The notes under the pieces: generated by a model | What the model saw: only the letters and a program-made list of their open reading frames with translations | Databases searched by the model: none | Told to the model about the DNA's origin: nothing | Program-made: the position numbers and the translations under genes | In this document: positions 1 to 10,798 of the stretch, piece after piece | Numbering within the stretch: position 1 is the stretch's first letter | Layout: every line of letters starts with the position of its first letter | Assembly (NCBI GenBank): GCA_964059195.1 | Contig: CAXKWD010000005.1 | Coordinates: 39,447,825-39,511,824 of the forward strand | Reading direction: 5' to 3' | Source of the DNA: Ectobius pallidus | Taxonomy: Eukaryota > Arthropoda > Insecta > Blattodea > Ectobiidae | DNA: 64,000 nt

Positions 1-1245
1 GTATATATATATATATTTTTTTAAGAACATTTGGACTCAGTCACTAAAGAAAGGTCGGGTTAGGTGTATTCCTAAGAAGTTGCAGTTTGTAAGATTTTTA
101 ATATGCGAATTCCTACAATTTAATATGTAAATTCCTATAATTTGATAACTGAATATCTATAAAGACACGATATGCGAATTACTATGAAGACAGAATTTTC
201 CTTCCCACTTAACACAGACTTGGGATTGAGTAACTTTAACCCTGGCTGGTTCTGGCTATATGTTTCTTTGTACATTGTTTAAAACCATAACAGTGTCAAA
301 AGTAAGATATGAAAATTATAATGTTGTGAAAGCTAGGCGTTAAACTCTTTGTCAAATCAACGTTTAAAGTAAATAAATAAATAAACAAATTTGTCAAATT
401 CTTGATATTTTATTTCTCTAAGGCACGTAATTAAATCTTGCAATGCACCACACAAATATTCATTCATCGTCTTTCTTGTTTTTTTCTTCAGTGTCTTATT
501 TTTTCTAAGTGAACCAGTTCTGCATTGCGTAGTTTTACGTAAGCCTTTTTCGTTCTCTTCATCACCTCCAAAAAATTGAATACATTAGAGTGCTGATGAT
601 AAAAATTAGCATAAAGGTCTGCGTGGAAAGCTTCACAGGTATTGGTATTGTGAAAAGAAATTGTAGGAATTCACATGTTGTCATTTTTCAGAGATTGTAG
701 TAATTCACATATCCTCATTGCTAAAAAATGATTACTTCTACGATTTTGTAGGAATTCACAGCGACCCAGTAAGATATTGTAAGACTCATAAATGAGAAGT
801 AACCTACAATAGTTACAGAAAGAAAGAGATGAAAGCCAGAAACTATTTACGTTTCCTTGAAGGCTTGAACGCCTTTCTGCATAACTTAGTGCGCAGAAAT
901 AGAGAATAACAGTGGCAGTGGAGTAGAGGTAGTTAAGAATGCATTACATAACTATAATTTTTATACACGACTGCTGCATAAACATTGACCGCTAACAGAG
1001 TTCATGCTCGTTTTCTTGACACGCCTCGCTCCTTGTCATCCAGCAAGTCAGTTGGTTTTGCACAACAGACTCCAGAAACACAAACCAAATTATGTGCATA
1101 TCTATGCAATAAACATTAACTTCTGTTTTAATTTTTCTCTCTTTGTTCCTCTTCTTGATTTATAAATCTTGGCTAGTGTACTTTCATTGTATTTAGCAGT
1201 GTTTCTTAAACAATTATCACCGCTGATTCTTTAAATGAGTCTAAC
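1..1245. other. AT-rich intergenic DNA, no gene seen
   Basis: Opens with a short (TA)n run. The motifs GGAATTCAC and GCGAATTC recur between about 100 and 770 (for example near 165, 667, 690 and 752), which hints at a decayed tandem or dispersed repeat. I see no long reading frame, paired terminal repeat or RNA gene. Confidence 0.5.
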
Positions 1246-1925
1246 TAACTCCGTGGCTCTGCATCCCTGAAGGCACTAGGCCTACCATCTGACAACTGCA
1301 TCATCTACCATACGCAGATGGCAGGGTTGAGGGGCATCTGGTCAGCATGCCGACACCCATGGCCGTTAATGATGGTCTCCGTGATCGAGACCGCTACTTC
1401 TCTACGCGGTAGCTCCTCAGTTTGGGTGACGAGGCCATAGGCGTACCGAGGGGGGGGGGGGTTTGGGGGTTTGAACCCCCCCATTGATTAAAAAAAGGAA
1501 AATTGTATGATTTTTTTAAGTCTGCCCATAAATTACTTAATACAAGTATAAAGCGTGGGAAGCTTAAAACTCGTTATTTTGCGTCTTAACTTTTTAAATT
1601 TTCCGGGGGAACACCCCCGGAAGCGAAAAACTCGTTATTTTGCGTCTTAATTTTTAAATTTTTCCGGGGAAAAACCCCGAAAGCGAAAAACTCGTTAATT
1701 TGCATCTAAATTTTTAAAATTTTCCGGGGGAGGACCCCCGGACCCCCTTCTCCCAGATGTTATACCCCCCCATTTGGTCGGCCTGGTTACGCCTATGGAC
1801 GAGGCTGAGTGCACCCCGTTCCAGACCTCCTAAATCAGCATAATCCGAGGAGGTACCGGGGATTTAACTCAGTCCTGCGGATCCGTAGCCAGCGTCGCTA
1901 TCCACGAGACCATGCAGGCGGTCGT
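1246..1925 (-). mobile_element. tRNA-derived SINE, family A (copy 1), split by a hAT MITE
   Basis: Read on the minus strand this is a SINE with a tRNA-like head (B box resembling GGTTCGATTCC near 1860, weakened here) and a body ending in CCACGGAGTTA at the 1246 side. Related copies lie at 24551-24775, 30451-30763 and 34923-35230. The SINE is cut at 1428-1435 by a MITE occupying 1436-1797 and resumes at 1806. The orientation is inferred from the better preserved 30451 copy, where A- and B-box-like sequences are readable. Non-autonomous; a LINE would supply its mobility. Confidence 0.75.
1436..1797. mobile_element. hAT-type MITE with 8-bp target duplication
   Basis: Starts CATAGGCGTA and ends TACGCCTATG, flanked on both sides by the identical 8-mer GACGAGGC (1428-1435 and 1798-1805). 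An 8-bp target duplication with a CANNGGCG-type end is the hAT hallmark. The interior has about three units of a roughly 60-bp tandem repeat, each containing CTCGTTATTTTGCGTC and a C- or G-rich hairpin near TTCCGGGG. It encodes nothing. A related copy sits in reverse orientation at 41281-41692. It inserted into an existing SINE, so it is younger than that SINE copy. Confidence 0.88.
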
Positions 1926-2259
1926 AAATGAGCCTAGTCATTTTCTTTGTTTCGTTTTAATCATTAATAGGCCTACTATTACCATTATTATTGGCCGAAC
2001 GAAGTGAAGTCCTGTTTTAACTCAACTGTTAGGCATTCAGTCTGTTTGTAAATTTATGTGGTATGCAGTTACAAGCAAACGCGATTTACGATTTTTTCCA
2101 TTTTAACGTGAATGCTCTTTTAAGTAGGCCTAATTAAAAATGACGTATGTATAAGAATTTTATCTTTTAAATTTCGTTTAAAGTTGAAGTATACATAGCC
2201 TGTATATAGCCTGGAACTGCATAACACACACACACGCATATATATACCCAAGTGACAAG
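1926..2259. other. No gene or clear repeat
   Basis: AT-rich sequence with a TAGGCCTA copy near 1969 and another AGGCCTA near 2124, followed by a short (CA)n and (TA)n run near 2224-2247. Nothing else recognisable. Confidence 0.45.
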
Positions 2260-2440
2260 CCTAGGCGGTCGCAACCTCACATTTGGAAGCTAGCGGGTTG
2301 GATTCCTTTAGCCAACCAATCTGAGTCTGGGCTTCTTCAGGGTTTCCGTCACTCGCAACATAACGCCTACTCCAAACGTTTCCTGTCCGTAATTTTTCAT
2401 TCGTACGCCAGTTTTCAAGGGAGTCACATCGCGTTAACTA
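2260..2440 (+). mobile_element. Possible degenerate tRNA-derived SINE
   Basis: A GGTTGGATTCC sequence near 2295 resembles a tRNA B box and lies about 35 bp after GCCTAGGCGGTCGCA, which could be an A-box relic. The following GGGTTTCCGTCACTC resembles the SINE-body phrase GGTTTTCC also seen near 60960. No target duplication was found and no second copy in the window matches along its length, so this is tentative. Confidence 0.3.
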
Positions 2441-2666
2441 AGGCAGCCTATACAGCTATGATTGTCATGATTGGGGGAAAGGATGATGACTTCTCCCGTT
2501 GAATTTAACTCCCACCACTGAATGCCTTTCCCTTCTCACGCATTTTACCACTGTCAAGGAAAAACAAAATACTGTACATGCTTGTATTGTCTTAGATTGA
2601 GGACGTGCGTCGTACTGATCACACACCAGAGAGTCCCTCCATGGCCTGTCTGAATATAAGTTATGT

Positions 2667-3220
2667 GTGTTCCAAAAAGTTGTCTCTGAAAGACCTCTGA
2701 AAAGAGCGGTTAATCGGTCTAAAAAATCCTTGTTAATGTTCTTCCCAAAATTGAATTTTGTTAAAACTTATTACACACCTAGTTCTTTAAAATATTGTGC
2801 CTGCTTTTTAATTTCATTTTGGATACAGAAGCGCTTTTGGCTAAAATCAGTAGGCCTACAGGATAATTTCAGAAGTGATTGAGTTAGTGTTGGAGGAAAA
2901 TAAGCAAAATAATCATTTTAGGTTTTAAATTAATGCCTTGTAAATTTCATACACTAGATTGTTCCTGGAGATACGAACACTTTTTATGTGGAGTCCCTCA
3001 TATATCTTGTAGATTACAGTGGGGTAGGGGATGTATGGCTGTATGGTTATCTTCTGAGTATGGGTACTTCGGCGATACAGTTTTTCCAATTATATGGAGG
3101 TACCGGTACTGTAGGAATTTTCCATGGTTTGTAAGGAACTATGTGAGTGTGAATGTTGTATCTAGGACGGTTCCTTGCCTGGTATGTGCGTTCGGGAAAA
3201 TTAGTTTTAATTTAATTTAA
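2667..3220 (+). other. Two short open frames, no recognised product
   Basis: Frames of 71 and 95 codons (2667-2882 and 2933-3220) look like chance openings: they lack known motifs and a coding-like composition. The second ends in a TTTAATTTAA low-complexity run that belongs to the LINE tail next door. I do not call either a gene. Confidence 0.4.
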
Positions 3221-3224
3221 TTTA

Positions 3225-3735
3225 ATTTTAATTTAATTGTAATTTATTTAATATATATATTACATAGGCCTATACAACCCGAAAGAGCAAAGCTCATGCG
3301 AGGGGTGACATACATACATTGGTTCAAAGGAAAACATTATAATACATACTACAATAATTATCTTAAGGCTATAACAAATTCACTAGTGACAAACATAGTC
3401 AAACCACAAGAAAAACGTGAAATATACTAATCAATTTTGAAATATGCATTTTTTGTACGATTTCACAGAAATATATTATATCCATCCTACTGACTAAAGT
3501 ACACATCTAAAAAATATGATATTGTTTTTGGTTTAAAATTTCTAAGAGAACTGGACACACATTCAGGTAACATGATATACAATTTTATAGCATGAGGTAA
3601 TATTCCATCTAGGCCGTAGTGGATTCGCTATGAGTTACAAAGAGATGAGTGACTTGTCTTGTGTTATGGAGATGAACATCTTCGGGTGTAATTAAGGTGT
3701 TGGATTTAATAAATTTATATTTGATAGAATGTGAC
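3225..3735 (-). mobile_element. 3' end of a non-LTR retrotransposon (decayed)
   Basis: On the minus strand a reading frame with stops resembles the C-terminal tail seen in CR1/Jockey-type reverse transcriptases (the phrase LPHAIKLYI followed by a basic FKPKT stretch). It is followed by a GCATGAGCTTTGCTC 3' UTR segment and an (AATTA)-type tail at 3208-3245. The 5' part is missing, as expected for a truncated insertion. Assignment rests on weak protein resemblance plus the tail. Confidence 0.45.
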
Positions 3736-4167
3736 TTACTATTGCTGCATTTGTAGAGTAATTCCGTTTACTTATGAAATACTCCATATCCCAATCTTAA
3801 TAACATACACACAAAACACGATGCTCGTTTACTACTGGTTTCTTGAACAGTTGTTGATCTGCTCGTACTGGAAAATCGGCAGTTTCGTCCGAGAATTAAA
3901 GATCTGCTCGTACAAATATCAGCACATTTCAAAGCAGTTTTTTTTTCACTTAATTCTAACATATGTTACAAAAAGGCTACTTTCACAAAAACAAGACAAA
4001 TTAGGCATATGTAGAATATCTGATTTTGACTGAAATATTATGGAAGACTATGGGATTTCTTAATGTTATTTATTTTTTATATATTCACTTACCGGTATGT
4101 AATGCTAATGTAGGCCCATTAAATACGAGTTTAGATCACATATGCTAGCATTACAAACTGCACCAAC

Positions 4168-4173
4168 TTTTTT

Positions 4174-4209
<36 letters not shown>

Positions 4210-4213
4210 TTTT
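4168..4213. repeat. (CTTT)n microsatellite
   Basis: Uninterrupted tetranucleotide tract with a poly-T edge on either side. Confidence 0.95.
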
Positions 4214-4483
4214 GCAAATATCCTGTTTTCAACGTCGTGAAATAAACAACGATAATATATTATTCACAATTTGCTCTTTTCAACACAGAGTTGCAGTTGA
4301 GGCCGTTGCGTTTACGGTTGGTCAGGATTTGTGTAGCCTATTTTTGCGGCCGACGCCTTTTTATGAGAAACGATCGGGTTTTAATGACAGGTTTTGCCAA
4401 GAGCCAGCATACTATGCTCTTTTTTAGAATTGTATTTTAAATAATAAATGCCTAATTTGACACTGGACATCTCTGGGGTGAAG

Positions 4484-4740
4484 AATCTAGCTGGTTACAG
4501 TGTTGAGCAGAATGACCAGCTGTGCTTCTCTAGGTTAGTAGTGGTAGTTAGGTTCTAATACTTTAGTTGGAAACAATTTTTGGGGATCTCACCTCATCTC
4601 AATACTTTCCACATTTCCTCATAATTCTTAGTGTGACGTTCCTTCCCCCGACAGAGAGTGAACATGACACTTCCCAGACTATCCACACCAAAGGGGGTGT
4701 TACTGACACTGCCCAGTCAGCCCCAGCACAGGTGGCAATG
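4484..4740. repeat. Exact 257-bp direct duplication, copy 1
   Basis: Identical by eye, base for base, to 4937-5193 (offset 453). The 196 bp between the copies are unrelated. Each copy carries the start of the same open frame, but that frame has no recognised domain and diverges right after the repeat. Perfect identity means a very recent duplication or an assembly artefact. Confidence 0.95.
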
Positions 4741-4936
4741 CACAGTCCTCAAAAGTTGCGCATTTTTACCCCAAAAATTTTAACATTAACAAACATTCAA
4801 TTTAAAGGAACAGATTTTACCAATCATTATCAGGTTGGTCATTTTCATTATTATGCTTCATTGCTAACAAATTGAATCGAGAATATGATATTTTAATGAC
4901 TCAATTATTACTTTAAAATTAAAATTATTATTGTAT

Positions 4937-5193
4937 AATCTAGCTGGTTACAGTGTTGAGCAGAATGACCAGCTGTGCTTCTCTAGGTTAGTAGTGGTAG
5001 TTAGGTTCTAATACTTTAGTTGGAAACAATTTTTGGGGATCTCACCTCATCTCAATACTTTCCACATTTCCTCATAATTCTTAGTGTGACGTTCCTTCCC
5101 CCGACAGAGAGTGAACATGACACTTCCCAGACTATCCACACCAAAGGGGGTGTTACTGACACTGCCCAGTCAGCCCCAGCACAGGTGGCAATG
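4937..5193. repeat. Exact 257-bp direct duplication, copy 2
   Basis: Second copy of 4484-4740. It lies 54 bp left of the target duplication of the large hAT element that starts at 5256. Both copies end in GGCAATG, and the sequence ATGCACAGT follows or ends in both contexts (4738-4746 and 5251-5259), a small shared microhomology. Confidence 0.95.
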
Positions 5194-5315
5194 AAGTGCC
5201 ATTACGGCCTAGGCTATCGGTACACTTATTTCTTCCGCTACGTAACACCAATGCACAGTGGCGCCAACTTTTGAAAAACATTGGGTGGGCTCATACTCCC
5301 GTCCATTGGTTCATG

Positions 5316-6398
5316 AAATATATATAGACGGGTTTGTCCTGGCTGAATGAATGAATGAATGAATGACAGATAATCTACGTAGAGCCTAAACTATAATAGT
5401 TAGAGACTTGGAATTTTGCTAGTACCTTCGTTTCATAATATAGGCCTAAGTGAAAACGAAAAAGGATTTTGCAAAATTCTGATTTTAAATGCCAAAAATA
5501 AAATGTTTTCGAGGAGACGAAATACCTTATTTTAAAATCTAATCAAATACAAGTCACATTGAACATACAGTTCTCATGACAACAGTGTATTGTTGGCAGG
5601 CAGCTTTGGAAGTGCATAATACGGGACTTTGACAAATTAGATTAATTAGATTAATTTATTGAAGTAAATAAATATTGAAATCCATGAAAATAATGCACAA
5701 TGTGATCCAGTCACATAACTTTCTCTACCCTGGGAGTAGAGAATACCATTTTCTCATTTCATATTTTGATGTACTGTACAATAAGAGTTCGTATTGCAGG
5801 GACAGCATTTTCAGTAGTCTCAGCCTGGGTGTGCCAACGAGTATGCCATATCAGAAGTCGTTAAAAGATTCTATCCACTGATATGCTATTCATACCTGTA
5901 GGCTTTGTATTTTTAGTTGAGAAATAAGGATGTTTATCATAGGCCCTAAGCATGTAAAAGGATACAAGATGGAACATTTTTAGTCCTATGCGCATAGTAT
6001 ATTATTATGTCCTAGGTTTTGGGGGAGGAAAGTATGAAAGTGATATTGAATTTCTTTTTGATTTCAGCCCCGAAAAGGTTGTATGGTAACATTAGGATGA
6101 GAAATAAAATATTCCGTCAAAATTGCATGTTACCGGAATTTCTATTTCTTATTTCAAACCCTTCCAGGCATGGTGTGTAGAAACAATGAGGTGCAAAATT
6201 CTACATCCTCTATGAGCCATAAAAAGCTACATCTAGCGTTTTCTGAGGGAATAGTTTGAGTTGGGTAAGTCGTTCTTCCTCATTTCAAATTCTAATTACC
6301 TATATAAGGACCTAGAGTTTGAAAATCGAAAGTCCTTCATAAGATAATTTCGAATTACAAAATACAAAACCCGAGCGAAGCTGGGCCTTTTAAGTTAG
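5316..6398 (+). mobile_element. Non-autonomous Helitron, copy A
   Basis: Homologous over its length, with many differences, to the reverse complement of 59767-60605. The 5' part has GGTTTGTCCTG followed by a short tetranucleotide array (GAAT)n at 5344-5366. The 3' end has the hairpin-forming CCCGAGCGAAGCTGGG, then CCTTTTAAGTTAG, a one-base-altered version of the CTAG terminus in copy B. No target duplication is expected for Helitrons. It lies inside the large hAT element. No Rep/helicase coding is present. Confidence 0.7.
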
Positions 6399-6828
6399 TG
6401 AAATGCAAGACACATAAAATGCAGAATAGGAAGCGTATGGGAAAGCTCACGAATTCATCCAGTTCTAAACGTCTCATTTCACAACAACACACTCATTGGA
6501 ATTCTGTGTTAATTACAGGCCTATTGATACGGTTCCAGATATTTAAGTATTATGTTATGTGGTGGAAATTGTTGCATAATGTTTGGTAACGTAGAACTTT
6601 CTTTGCTTAAACAATAAATTATCTACAGAAAAATAATACTAAAAAAACTCCCGAACGAAATTCTCCGAAATAATGTATAAATCAACCAGTCGTTACACTA
6701 TCGCCAAAGCAATACTAAAATACTATTATGTTCCTGCTCACTCCGAAATACGTAATACTGAGGGATCATAAACTTTTAAAATGTTTCATATGCCAAGACT
6801 GACTGATATATAGCCTATAATATAAATA

Positions 6829-6832
<4 letters not shown>

Positions 6833-6863
<31 letters not shown>
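6833..6863. repeat. (TA)n microsatellite
   Basis: Uninterrupted dinucleotide tract; it encodes the YIYIYI run of a spurious 83-codon frame. Confidence 0.95.
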
Positions 6864-6865
<2 letters not shown>

Positions 6866-7316
6866 GAATCGTCTTTGTATGAGTTATCTGTTCACCCGGT
6901 GACCCTAGCCTGTTTAAACAACCCATTATGGATAAACCGTGTACTGCATTCTAATTACTTTATTCGAATATATGGTACAAAAAATACAGAATTTAAGTTT
7001 AACACCCAAATGAGTTTTGCCCTACTCGTGGTCAAAATACAGTTTGATACGATTTCGCCCTATTTCTTAAGCGCTCTTTAACACTATGACCTCAGAATGG
7101 AACATTTCATGTTATATCCCGGTTAATTCACTGTCAAAGTTGATATATCGGATCAAATCGTATTATGTGCACGGGAATGAACTGTTCAAAGCGTATTATG
7201 TACATCTTAATTTTTACACCAGGCATTCAACCCACGTTTCTGATGATAATTCCCACTAATTTTTATGCCGACTCGTCCGTAAGTTTAGCTGTTGTAAGTT
7301 ATTTCATTGTATCATC

Positions 7317-7411
7317 ATGGAAGGAAGTGAAGCTGTTCCAAAAAGATTGAAAGGAAGCAGAAAGCGAACCAAGACTGGGATAACCAAACGACAGCGTGAA
7401 GTGAAGGCTAG
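7317..7411 (+). CDS. Exon-like basic N-terminal fragment ending in a splice donor
   Basis: An ATG opens 31 codons rich in Lys and Arg (starting MEGSEAVPKRLKG) and runs to AG followed by GTGAGC at 7412, a good 5' splice site. An acceptor-like TATTTCAG lies at 7574-7581. The position inside the hAT element suggests a 5' exon of its transposase gene or of a captured gene. I do not recognise the protein, and chance is possible. Confidence 0.35.
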
Positions 7412-7581
7412 GTGAGCGACATTTTTTCTTTTTTTTATCAACATTGTGACAGCATTTTTATATTGTACTTTTTTGTGCTAATGGAGTTATGATAAATAGT
7501 ATAACGATTAAAAATTACGTTTTAAAGGTCATAATATTCTTGTTCAAGCCATTTTAATATTGTGCTCGCATGGTATTTCAG

Positions 7582-7930
7582 ATTCAGTGTGAAGCCGGTA
7601 TTTAAAAAAAGAAGAAGAATCATCTACTGGCTCATCTGACAGCACACAAAATTTGGTTTAAAACCTTCCACAAATTAATGAGGGAGCGTCCAGCAGATAC
7701 AAGAAGTTTCTGCTTTGATTTGCAACAGGTTTGCAATTATGATTAGCAGCAATTATCAATTGGCGAAGCTTACTATTTCCGCCAAATATCGTTTTATGCA
7801 CTGTGTGTCACTGATATCAGTAAAAGAATGCAACATTCTTTAAATGGACGAGACTGAAGGTGGCAGAGGGGTGATCGAAGCAGCATCGGGTGTAATTTCC
7901 TATTTGGAGGAAGTTCATTTTGAGGATTAA
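7582..7930 (+). pseudogene. Decayed downstream exon relics, unrecognised
   Basis: After the acceptor at 7581 a frame continues (FSVKPVFKKRR), then needs frame changes to give EEESSTGSSDSTQN, a low-complexity acidic/serine stretch. A separate 28-codon frame at 7844-7930 (MDETEGGRGVIEAASGV to EVHFED, then stop) may be a terminal exon. All lie between the same hAT ends as the basic fragment. Stops and frameshifts rule out a working gene. Function is unknown. Confidence 0.3.
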
Positions 7931-8254
7931 GTCGTCACTATTAGGCTTACCTTAATATCTAAAATTTCACGTCTTAGGCCTAATTTTGCAGATATACTTC
8001 CTGGTTAGGGAGTAAATCTTTTTCCTCTTTCCTGAAAAATGTTAACTTGTGCACTTAATACGTTTTGAAACGATGCTCCTCATATGGTAAGTAATTATTA
8101 AGAAAAATTACGTTTAGTTTACAAAACAACTTGAGATAAAGACAGAAATTTACAAATTCACCTAGAACTAGAAAAAAGAACCGTGAATAATTCAATTAAA
8201 TGTAAAACTCAAATTAAAATTAATAGAGAACGTGTAAATAATATAAGAAAGAGG

Positions 8255-8680
8255 CCTGGAACTTTATATGGATGTGAGACATGGTCCCTTACTCTTCGGG
8301 AAGAATATAATCTGAGAATGTTCCAAAACAGGGCGTCCAGAAAAATATTCAGACCTAGAGAGATGAAAACTGGGACTGGAGAAAAGTGCATAGTGACGAT
8401 CTTTATAACTTGCACTCTTCACGGAATATAATAAAGGTAATTAAATCACTTACGATGAAATGGGCTGGACATGGGGAGGAAAGACATATCCCAAAACTTT
8501 TTTGAATTGAGGTCCGAAGGGAAAATACCACTTGGAAGACCTAGGCGTAGGTGGGAGGACAATAGTAGAATAGATTTAAGGGAAGTAGGACTTGCGAGGG
8601 ATGGTTGGATGAAGATAGCACAGAATAGGGTTGAATGGCGTGCTATAACCGCGCCAATGATCCTCCGGGTTTCATAAAAC
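8255..8680 (+). pseudogene. RTE-like LINE, C-terminal reverse transcriptase fragment
   Basis: Translated in two frames this gives LYGCETWSLTLREE, then MKWAGHGEERHIPK, then GRPRRRWEDNSRIDLREVG and WRAITAPMILRVS before a stop. These are landmark phrases of the C-terminal tail of endonuclease-reverse transcriptase proteins from insect non-LTR elements. A frameshift lies between the parts and the catalytic domain is missing. The same family recurs at 20590-25960 (minus) and 61219-61605. It lies inside the large hAT element. Confidence 0.85.
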
Positions 8681-8699
8681 AGACTAGCAGATGCCCGCA

Positions 8700-8889
8700 A
8701 TTATTTACTTACTAGATGTTTTATTTAAATCATAATTATCGTGGGATGCACTCCAAAGCCGTTTCATTATAGCTATTTCATTATAATTATTAATCGTTTA
8801 GATTAGAATGATTTGTGTGTAAGTGTTAATAAACGTGTTTTATTTGTTTTGCTCTTTTTTTTTAATTAATTATCGCGGGCACCTGCTAG
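8700..8889 (+). mobile_element. Helitron-like 3' end (family 2)
   Basis: The stretch from about 8760, including AAGTGTTAATAAA and ending TTAATTAATTATCGCGGGCACCTGCTAG, matches 54355-54485. There the full hairpin GTGGGCGAAGCCGCGGGC precedes CTCCTAG. In this copy half the hairpin is lost. Hairpin plus CTAG is typical of Helitron 3' termini. The 5' end was not located. Confidence 0.55.
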
Positions 8890-9176
8890 TAGACTTATAA
8901 AATATTGATATGACTATGGTATAAATGTAGTAGGCCTACATGAAATGATTTCATTGTTTCTGAAGACAAACTTTGTAATAATTGACTTGTACTCCACACT
9001 CTTGTCTTTTATCACAACTCCTTGCTTTGCCCATTAATTCACCACAAGCATAATCTAACTTCTGAATTTAACTTTTTCGCACTCTCCTTAGCCTATATAT
9101 ATTTTGAAAAGCAATGTGATTAAGTTTTTTATGAATGCATAGAAAGCATTAAAATATGGCGGTGGATGTGCAAACT

Positions 9177-10686
9177 GCGTTAACAGATTGATGGCGAGTT
9201 CCACCGACCTTCGTTACGGCTAAAACGCGTCGTTTTCTCCTGCTTGTACCATGTTTAGGTTCCACCGAGCCTGATTAGTCCATCACGCCCGTTAATACTT
9301 GCGTTAACTTAAAGACAGAAATTCCTTGCGTTAAATATCGCGTTTGCTTGGAAACAAGATGGCCGAATGTGGTTGCATGCTACAATATGCAATATTATCC
9401 ACATTAAACAATAAACCCAGTACATTAATGCATTAATTATAGTTTCTGAAGAATAACATGAATACAAGGGAGTGATTCATTTATTTTCTTTGCTAGGGTA
9501 GAGCAGTCAGGTAGCCTAGCAGAATGTGACCCTCAGCATGAACACAAAAGCAGGATCTGGGGTTTTCTCACATTCCACAAGACAAACTAGTCACTCAGAC
9601 GAGAGGATCAGTTTATACTGTAACATTGAAGCAGGCGAGTGGTTACAAAATAAAATGTTTTTCGCAGTTGCACGACATACAACAGTATTCCGAAGTATTT
9701 CGCTCATAGTTACGCCTAGGCTACACGCCATCGAAAGTGCCGCTGTGTATTTGTCATTTTCTAGCTTGTATTATTACTAGTAGGTTTACGAAATGTGAAA
9801 TTGATTGATATATCTCTATTGGATTACTTCTCAATAAATTAAGAGTGCACGGTGTTTATTGTTATTGAAGAAAAATTAGGCCTAAGTCAAATCGTTTTTT
9901 GTGTGTGTTATTCCCGTGTTTATCCAGGAAAATGCCATTTTCTATCTCCTATGACTACAAAATTAAGGTAAGAGCTAAGCTGTGCACTTATCACATTGTA
10001 ATAGTTTGCAATAATTTTATGATATGGTATAATAAATTGTAATAATATTACACCAGCAGTAGGCGTATAGCCTAGGCCCAATTCACATTTTATATTTGAT
10101 ACATTTTTGATACCAATGGCATCGAAAGAATTACAGGTTAGCTTAAAAAATTATGATAAAGTTATGATAGGTTAATAGTGCGAGTGCAACATCATAAATT
10201 GTATAATATACTGCATTAATAAAATAAATAACATTAATAATTGCGTTCTACTACTAATGTTTATTTTCTGCTGTACTGTGAACCATAGCAGCCAACGTTG
10301 CCAATGGAAAAATGACTTTGAATGGCGAAGGAATCGGGCATGGAAACAATATAACATTCAATTTTTGCATCTCGATATATAAAAAAACAATACTCACTCA
10401 ACATATTTATAATTTTGAATGATGTAATATGAAAATTACTAGTCGTGTGTTCTCAGGTTTAACATTGTATGTTGGCAGTAGCGACAGTGAATGTATGAGA
10501 AGCTTGTGTACCAAGATTGCCTGCCTTCTAACGCGCGTTTGGAAACGGGTGTTTATTTTAACGACAAAAGTGTTGGTGGAACAGTGTCCACTTAATGCAG
10601 ACGTTATACAGTAATAGCGCGTTACTAAAGTCTTCGTTTGGGTATATTTAAAGATTGTCGGTGGAACCGGCCATGACTGTAACACC
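9177..10686. mobile_element. 1.5-kb TIR element, copy 1
   Basis: Left end GCGTTAACAGATTGATGGCG followed by AGTTCCACCGAC. The right end reversed reads GGTGTTACAGTCATGGCC followed by GGTTCCACCGAC, an imperfect inverted repeat of about 30 bp. GCGTTAAC and GGTTCCACCGA recur just inside. Copy 2 at 10799-12293 is nearly identical. Short frames inside have no known domain. No target duplication is apparent, and the superfamily is undetermined. Confidence 0.75.
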
Positions 10687-10798
10687 TATGGTGGTGCATA
10701 GGGCCTACAAGTGGAAGTTTCATTAGCTATACTAATTTTGTTACGCTTATTTTCCGAGAGAGAGCAGAGGGGCAAGTGGTTTGTCCATCGCCTCTCAA
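10687..10798 (+). repeat. Spacer with R3 repeat fragment
   Basis: The last part (from about 10741) reads CGCTTATTTTCCGAGAGAG, then GCAGAGGGGCAAGTGG, then CCATCGCCTC. It matches the middle of repeat R3 at 13051-13382 and 17788-18050. It stops exactly where copy 2 of the 1.5-kb element begins, so that copy probably landed in an R3 copy or the junction came from a rearrangement. Confidence 0.7.

Noticed and set aside
5248..5274. CAGTGGCGCC end as part of the 257-bp duplication
   Set aside because: The duplication stops at 5193, 54 bp before the target duplication; the hAT end is a separate feature, and only ATGCACAGT is shared with the 4740 junction.
10407..10685. Frames of 92 and 61 codons repeated at 12048
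   Set aside because: They occur in both copies of the 1.5-kb TIR element, but lack motifs and overlap on opposite strands; I could not support coding.
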